From JBEKHI01 sp050012355 (lineage in GTDB: Bacteria > Actinomycetota > Actinomycetes > Streptosporangiales > Streptosporangiaceae), in the NCBI GenBank assembly GCA_050012355.1, contig JBEKHI010000012.1:1-54437 (forward strand): a DNA stretch of 54,437 nucleotides, in the 5' to 3' direction. A program made the translations under genes and the position numbers. Position 1 is the stretch's first letter; each line of letters begins with the position of its first letter. Below, one piece after another: positions 51,886-54,437 of the stretch. The notes beneath the pieces were generated by a model. It worked only from the letters and a program-made list of their open reading frames with translations. It did not search any database and was not told where the DNA came from.

Positions 51886-52324
51886 GGCGCGCGCCGGCCC
51901 ACTGCGGGAAATCAACCTCAAAGCCCGCTGCCTTAACCACGTCCACGACCATCTGCTGGTCCTCGTCGGGGCTGCCGCCGGAGATCCCGATGCCGCCGAC
52001 GATCTCGCCGTCGCGCTTCAGGGTGTACCCGCCCTTGGTGGCCACGATGGGGCGGTGTCCCATCCGTCCGACCTGGGTGAAGAACACCGGGTCGGAATCG
52101 CGCCAGTTTTCCAGCATGTCGGTGGGCCGTTGCATGACGGCCGCGGAATAGGCCTTGGACAGGGCGATGTCCGCGGTCATCGGCCGGGCGCCATCCATGC
52201 GCTCGATCAGCACGATGAACCCGCCATAGTCGACCACCGCGATGCTCAGTGCCTTGCCGAGTTCCAGGCCTCGGGCGCGGGCGTCATCGGCAAGTGCACG
52301 TGCTTCGGAGAAAGGCAACGTCAT
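51878..52324 (-). CDS. GlcG/HbpS-family protein
   Basis: 148-residue small alpha/beta protein: LGKALSIAVVDYGGFIVLIE, RMDGARPMTADIALSKAYSA, ATKGGYTL and EIVGGIGISGGSPDED are the family landmarks. Members bind haem or small organic acids and often accompany catabolic enzymes (glycolate, propanediol, aromatic routes). No signal peptide is seen, so it is cytosolic, unlike HbpS itself. ATG at 52324 has no Shine-Dalgarno; the message may be leaderless. It is divergent from metH and coupled to the zinc-less MetE-like gene. Confidence 0.88.
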   Translation of the reverse strand: MTLPFSEARALADDARARGLELGKALSIAVVDYGGFIVLIERMDGARPMTADIALSKAYSAAVMQRPTDMLENWRDSDPVFFTQVGRMGHRPIVATKGGYTLKRDGEIVGGIGISGGSPDEDQQMVVDVVKAAGFEVDFPQWAGARRG

Positions 52325-52502
52325 GTCGCGAGCGTATGGCAGCCGTGAAGGCCGGAACAATGGCGAATTCATACGGCGGCGGAACTCTAATCGTTCGCGG
52401 CGCGACACCGGTCATCAGTAACCGGCGATACCGAGACTGTGGCGTAGCACAAGAAGTGGTACAGGAAAATTGGGCTGGGAACCTGTATCCTGGTCTAGGA
52501 GG

Positions 52503-52607
52503 CCGAGAGGCGCTGCGACGGGTGACCAGCCCGCCACGCTCGGTCCCGCGTGCGGATAACCCGTACGCGACTGGCGATGACCAAGGGCGCCTCCCGATAG
52601 CGGGAGG
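52503..52607 (+). promoter_or_regulatory. S-adenosylhomocysteine (SAH) riboswitch with translational switch, upstream of metH
   Basis: P2: CCGAG (52503-52507) with CTCGG (52539-52543), capped by CGGG/CCCG. P1: GAGGCGC (52507-52513) with GCGCCTC (52587-52593). P4: CGCGT (52547-52551) with ACGCG (52565-52569). The core GGCGCTGCGAC matches the ahcY-motif (SAH) aptamer. Downstream, CCTCCCG (52590-52596) pairs with CGGGAGG (52601-52607), the metH Shine-Dalgarno. P1's 3' strand and this anti-Shine-Dalgarno overlap, so SAH binding should free the ribosome site and raise MetH synthesis. Confidence 0.85.
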
Positions 52608-52614
52608 TGGCGGT

Positions 52615-54437
52615 GTGGGCGAACTAACGGAACTCCTCGACCAGCGGATTGCCGTCTTGGACGGTGCCTGGGGCACGATGTTCCAGAACAGGCACCTGAC
52701 CGCGGCCGACTACCGGCTCGAGGGCCACGACCGGGACACCGCGGGCGACCCGGACCTGCTGAACCTCACTCGCCCCGATGTCGTGCTCGACGTCCACCAG
52801 CAGTACCTGGCGGCGGGTGCGGACATCACCACGACGAACACATTCACCGCCACCAGCATCGGCCAGGCTGATTACGGGCTTGAGAACCGGGTCCGCGAGC
52901 TGAACCTGGCCGGCGCCCGGCTCGCCCGGCAGGCCGCGGACGAGGCGGAGCGGGAGACCGGCAGGCCGCGGTTCGTCGCCGGGTCGGTCGGTCCGCTCAA
53001 CGTCACCCTGTCGCTGTCACCGAAGGTCGAGGACCCGGCCTACCGTGCCGTCACCTTCGACCAGGTCACGCAGGCGTACGCCGAGCAAATGGAAGCACTG
53101 CGCGCTGGCGGCGCGGACCTGCTGCTGATCGAGACGATCTTCGACACCCTCAACGCCAAGGCCGCCATCAAGGCCGCTCAGCAGGCCGCGCCCGGGATGC
53201 CGCTGTGGATATCGGGGACGATCACCGACCTGAGCGGCCGCACCCTGTCCGGGCAGACCATCGAGGCCTTCCTGAACTCCGTCCGGCACGCGAACCCGCT
53301 GGTCATCGGGGTGAACTGCTCGCTCGGGGGCAAGGAGATCCGGCCGTACATCGCCGAGCTCAGCAAGCTCTCCGGCGGTTACACCGCCTGCTACCCGAAC
53401 GCCGGACTGCCCAACGCCTTCGGCGGTTACGACCAGACACCCGCCGAGACCGCGCACTACCTCAACGAGTTCGCCGCCGAAGGCATGGTGAACATCGTCG
53501 GCGGCTGCTGCGGCACCACCCCGGCGCACATCGCCGCGATCGCCAGGGTCGCGGCGGGCCATGGCCGCCGCACCGCCGCCGCCACTCCCTCGCAAACAAA
53601 ACTCTCCGGGCTTGAGCCGTTCAACATCACCGAGGACACCGGCTTCGTGATGATCGGCGAGCGGACCAACGTGACCGGCTCCGCGAAGTTCCGCCGGCTC
53701 ATCGAGAGCGATGACTACCAGGCCGCGGTGAACGTGGCGCTCGACCAGGTGCGCGGCGGCGCGAACCTGCTCGACGTCAACATGGACGCGGACCTGCTCG
53801 ACAGCGAGCAGGCGATGACCACGTTCCTCAACCTGATCGCCACCGAGCCCGAGGTCGCCCGCATCCCCGTGATGGTCGACAGTTCCCGGTGGAGCGTGCT
53901 TGAGGCCGGACTCAAGTGCATCCAGGGCAAAGGCGTGGTCAACTCGATCAGCCTTAAGGAGGGCGAGGAGGTCTTCCTCGACCACGCGAGGACGATCAGG
54001 AGCTACGGCGCCGGCGTCGTGGTGATGGCCTTCGACGAGCAGGGCCAGGCCGACACGGTACAGCGCAAGGTGGAGATCTGCGGCCGCGCCTATGACCTGC
54101 TCACCCAGCGGCTCGATTTCCCGCCGGAAGACATCATCTTCGACCCGAACGTGCTAGCCGTCGCCACCGGCATGGCCGAGCACAACGGTTACGCGAAGGC
54201 GTTCCTCAAGGCGCTCCCGCTGATCAAGGAGCGCTGCCCCGGCGTGCGCACCAGCGGCGGCATCTCCAACCTGAGCTTCGCGTTCCGCGGCAACGACACG
54301 GTACGGCGCGCGATGCACGCCGCGTTCTTGTACCCGGCGATCCGGGCCGGGCTCGACATGGGCATCGTGAACGCGGGCCAGCTCGACGTCTACGAGGACA
54401 TCGAGCCGGAGCTCAAGGAACTGGTCGAGGACGTCCT
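52615..54437 (+). CDS. metH: Cobalamin-dependent methionine synthase, 5' part
   Basis: First 607 codons of MetH, which transfers methyl from 5-methyltetrahydrofolate via cobalamin to homocysteine; the gene runs off the window. Residues about 1-330 are the homocysteine domain: DGAWGTMFQ, TTNTFTATSIGQ, zinc Cys in GVNCSLGGKE (about 234) and GGCCGTTPAH (about 297-298). The folate domain starts near 345 (MIGERTNVTGSAKFRRLI) and continues past the window edge (DVNMDADLLDS, FDPNVLAVATG). GTG at 52615 is fixed by GGGAGG about seven bases upstream. The SAH riboswitch precedes it directly, which fits clearance of SAH-derived homocysteine. Confidence 0.95.
   Translation, partial: MGELTELLDQRIAVLDGAWGTMFQNRHLTAADYRLEGHDRDTAGDPDLLNLTRPDVVLDVHQQYLAAGADITTTNTFTATSIGQADYGLENRVRELNLAGARLARQAADEAERETGRPRFVAGSVGPLNVTLSLSPKVEDPAYRAVTFDQVTQAYAEQMEALRAGGADLLLIETIFDTLNAKAAIKAAQQAAPGMPLWISGTITDLSGRTLSGQTIEAFLNSVRHANPLVIGVNCSLGGKEIRPYIAELSKLSGGYTACYPNAGLPNAFGGYDQTPAETAHYLNEFAAEGMVNIVGGCCGTTPAHIAAIARVAAGHGRRTAAATPSQTKLSGLEPFNITEDTGFVMIGERTNVTGSAKFRRLIESDDYQAAVNVALDQVRGGANLLDVNMDADLLDSEQAMTTFLNLIATEPEVARIPVMVDSSRWSVLEAGLKCIQGKGVVNSISLKEGEEVFLDHARTIRSYGAGVVVMAFDEQGQADTVQRKVEICGRAYDLLTQRLDFPPEDIIFDPNVLAVATGMAEHNGYAKAFLKALPLIKERCPGVRTSGGISNLSFAFRGNDTVRRAMHAAFLYPAIRAGLDMGIVNAGQLDVYEDIEPELKELVEDV

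Noticed and set aside
52499..52614. Cobalamin or SAM riboswitch before metH
   Set aside because: No B12-box and no SAM-I core (kink-turn with matching pseudoknot) is visible. The helices and GCGCTGC core fit the SAH class much better.
53017..53985. Long minus-strand open frame across the metH region
   Set aside because: It is antisense to unmistakable MetH homocysteine and folate domains and shows the Gly/Val/Arg/Glu-biased composition typical of antisense frames in high-GC DNA.

Overview
This is high-GC DNA (codon third positions almost all G/C, many GTG/TTG starts, frequent ATGA/GTGA gene overlaps) from a soil-type, probably filamentous member of the Actinomycetota. Supporting signs are a PAS-GAF-PP2C phosphatase, an XRE regulator with a DUF5753-type ligand domain, an S53 peptidase, a LysM cell-wall protein, many MFS/ABC exporters and large aromatic/hydroxy-acid catabolic operons. 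I cannot place it to genus. No tRNA, rRNA, CRISPR array, intact transposase or phage gene was seen.

Layout. 0-6 kb: 5' part of a polyprenyl diphosphate synthase, a secreted S53 peptidase, a trypsin-fold protein coupled to a Tat-exported protein, and a PP2C phosphatase. 6-13 kb: a repeat-rich intergenic region, a LysM protein, dodecin, an XRE regulator, a LysR regulator lacking its linker, an RlmA-type methyltransferase, a second XRE regulator and an aldo/keto reductase. 12.7-18.4 kb: MarR and a DHA2 exporter sharing a perfect palindrome, then on the minus strand a 46-residue cationic Pro-rich peptide, a terminator, an ABC exporter, an MFS exporter and a small membrane protein. 18.6-30.4 kb: patatin, a SnoaL-like protein, an acyl-CoA synthetase, and a folate/methionine group (MTHFR-like, PucR regulator, homocysteine methyltransferase-MTHFR fusion). 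An MFS exporter, a CMD protein, a cupin, a TetR regulator and a gutted cutinase follow.

30.4-40.7 kb: a roughly 10-gene minus-strand catabolic operon. One module (FAD 2-hydroxyacid oxidase, ThDP enzyme, aldehyde dehydrogenase) looks like a mandelate-type route. The other (two-domain VOC, aldehyde dehydrogenase, FAH hydrolase, VOC, alpha/beta hydrolase) looks like meta-cleavage. 40.8-42.8 kb: three decayed plus-strand genes (ABM, hydrolase, MetE-like). 42.8-49.6 kb: an operon of class II aldolase, permease, solute-binding lipoprotein, double ABC ATPase, D-2-hydroxyacid dehydrogenase and M24 protein. 50-54.4 kb: a secreted 8-Cys protein, a MetE-like protein without zinc ligands coupled to GlcG/HbpS, and metH behind an S-adenosylhomocysteine (SAH) riboswitch.

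Three themes stand out. First, C1 chemistry: metH, a homocysteine methyltransferase-MTHFR fusion, an MTHFR paralogue and three MetE-like loci (one gutted, one frameshifted at a pentanucleotide repeat, one without zinc ligands). Second, several genes keep both ends but have lost their middle. Third, families of dispersed palindromic intergenic repeats occur, one with a conserved loop and compensating stem changes. Homology statements rest on motif recognition by eye, without database searches.
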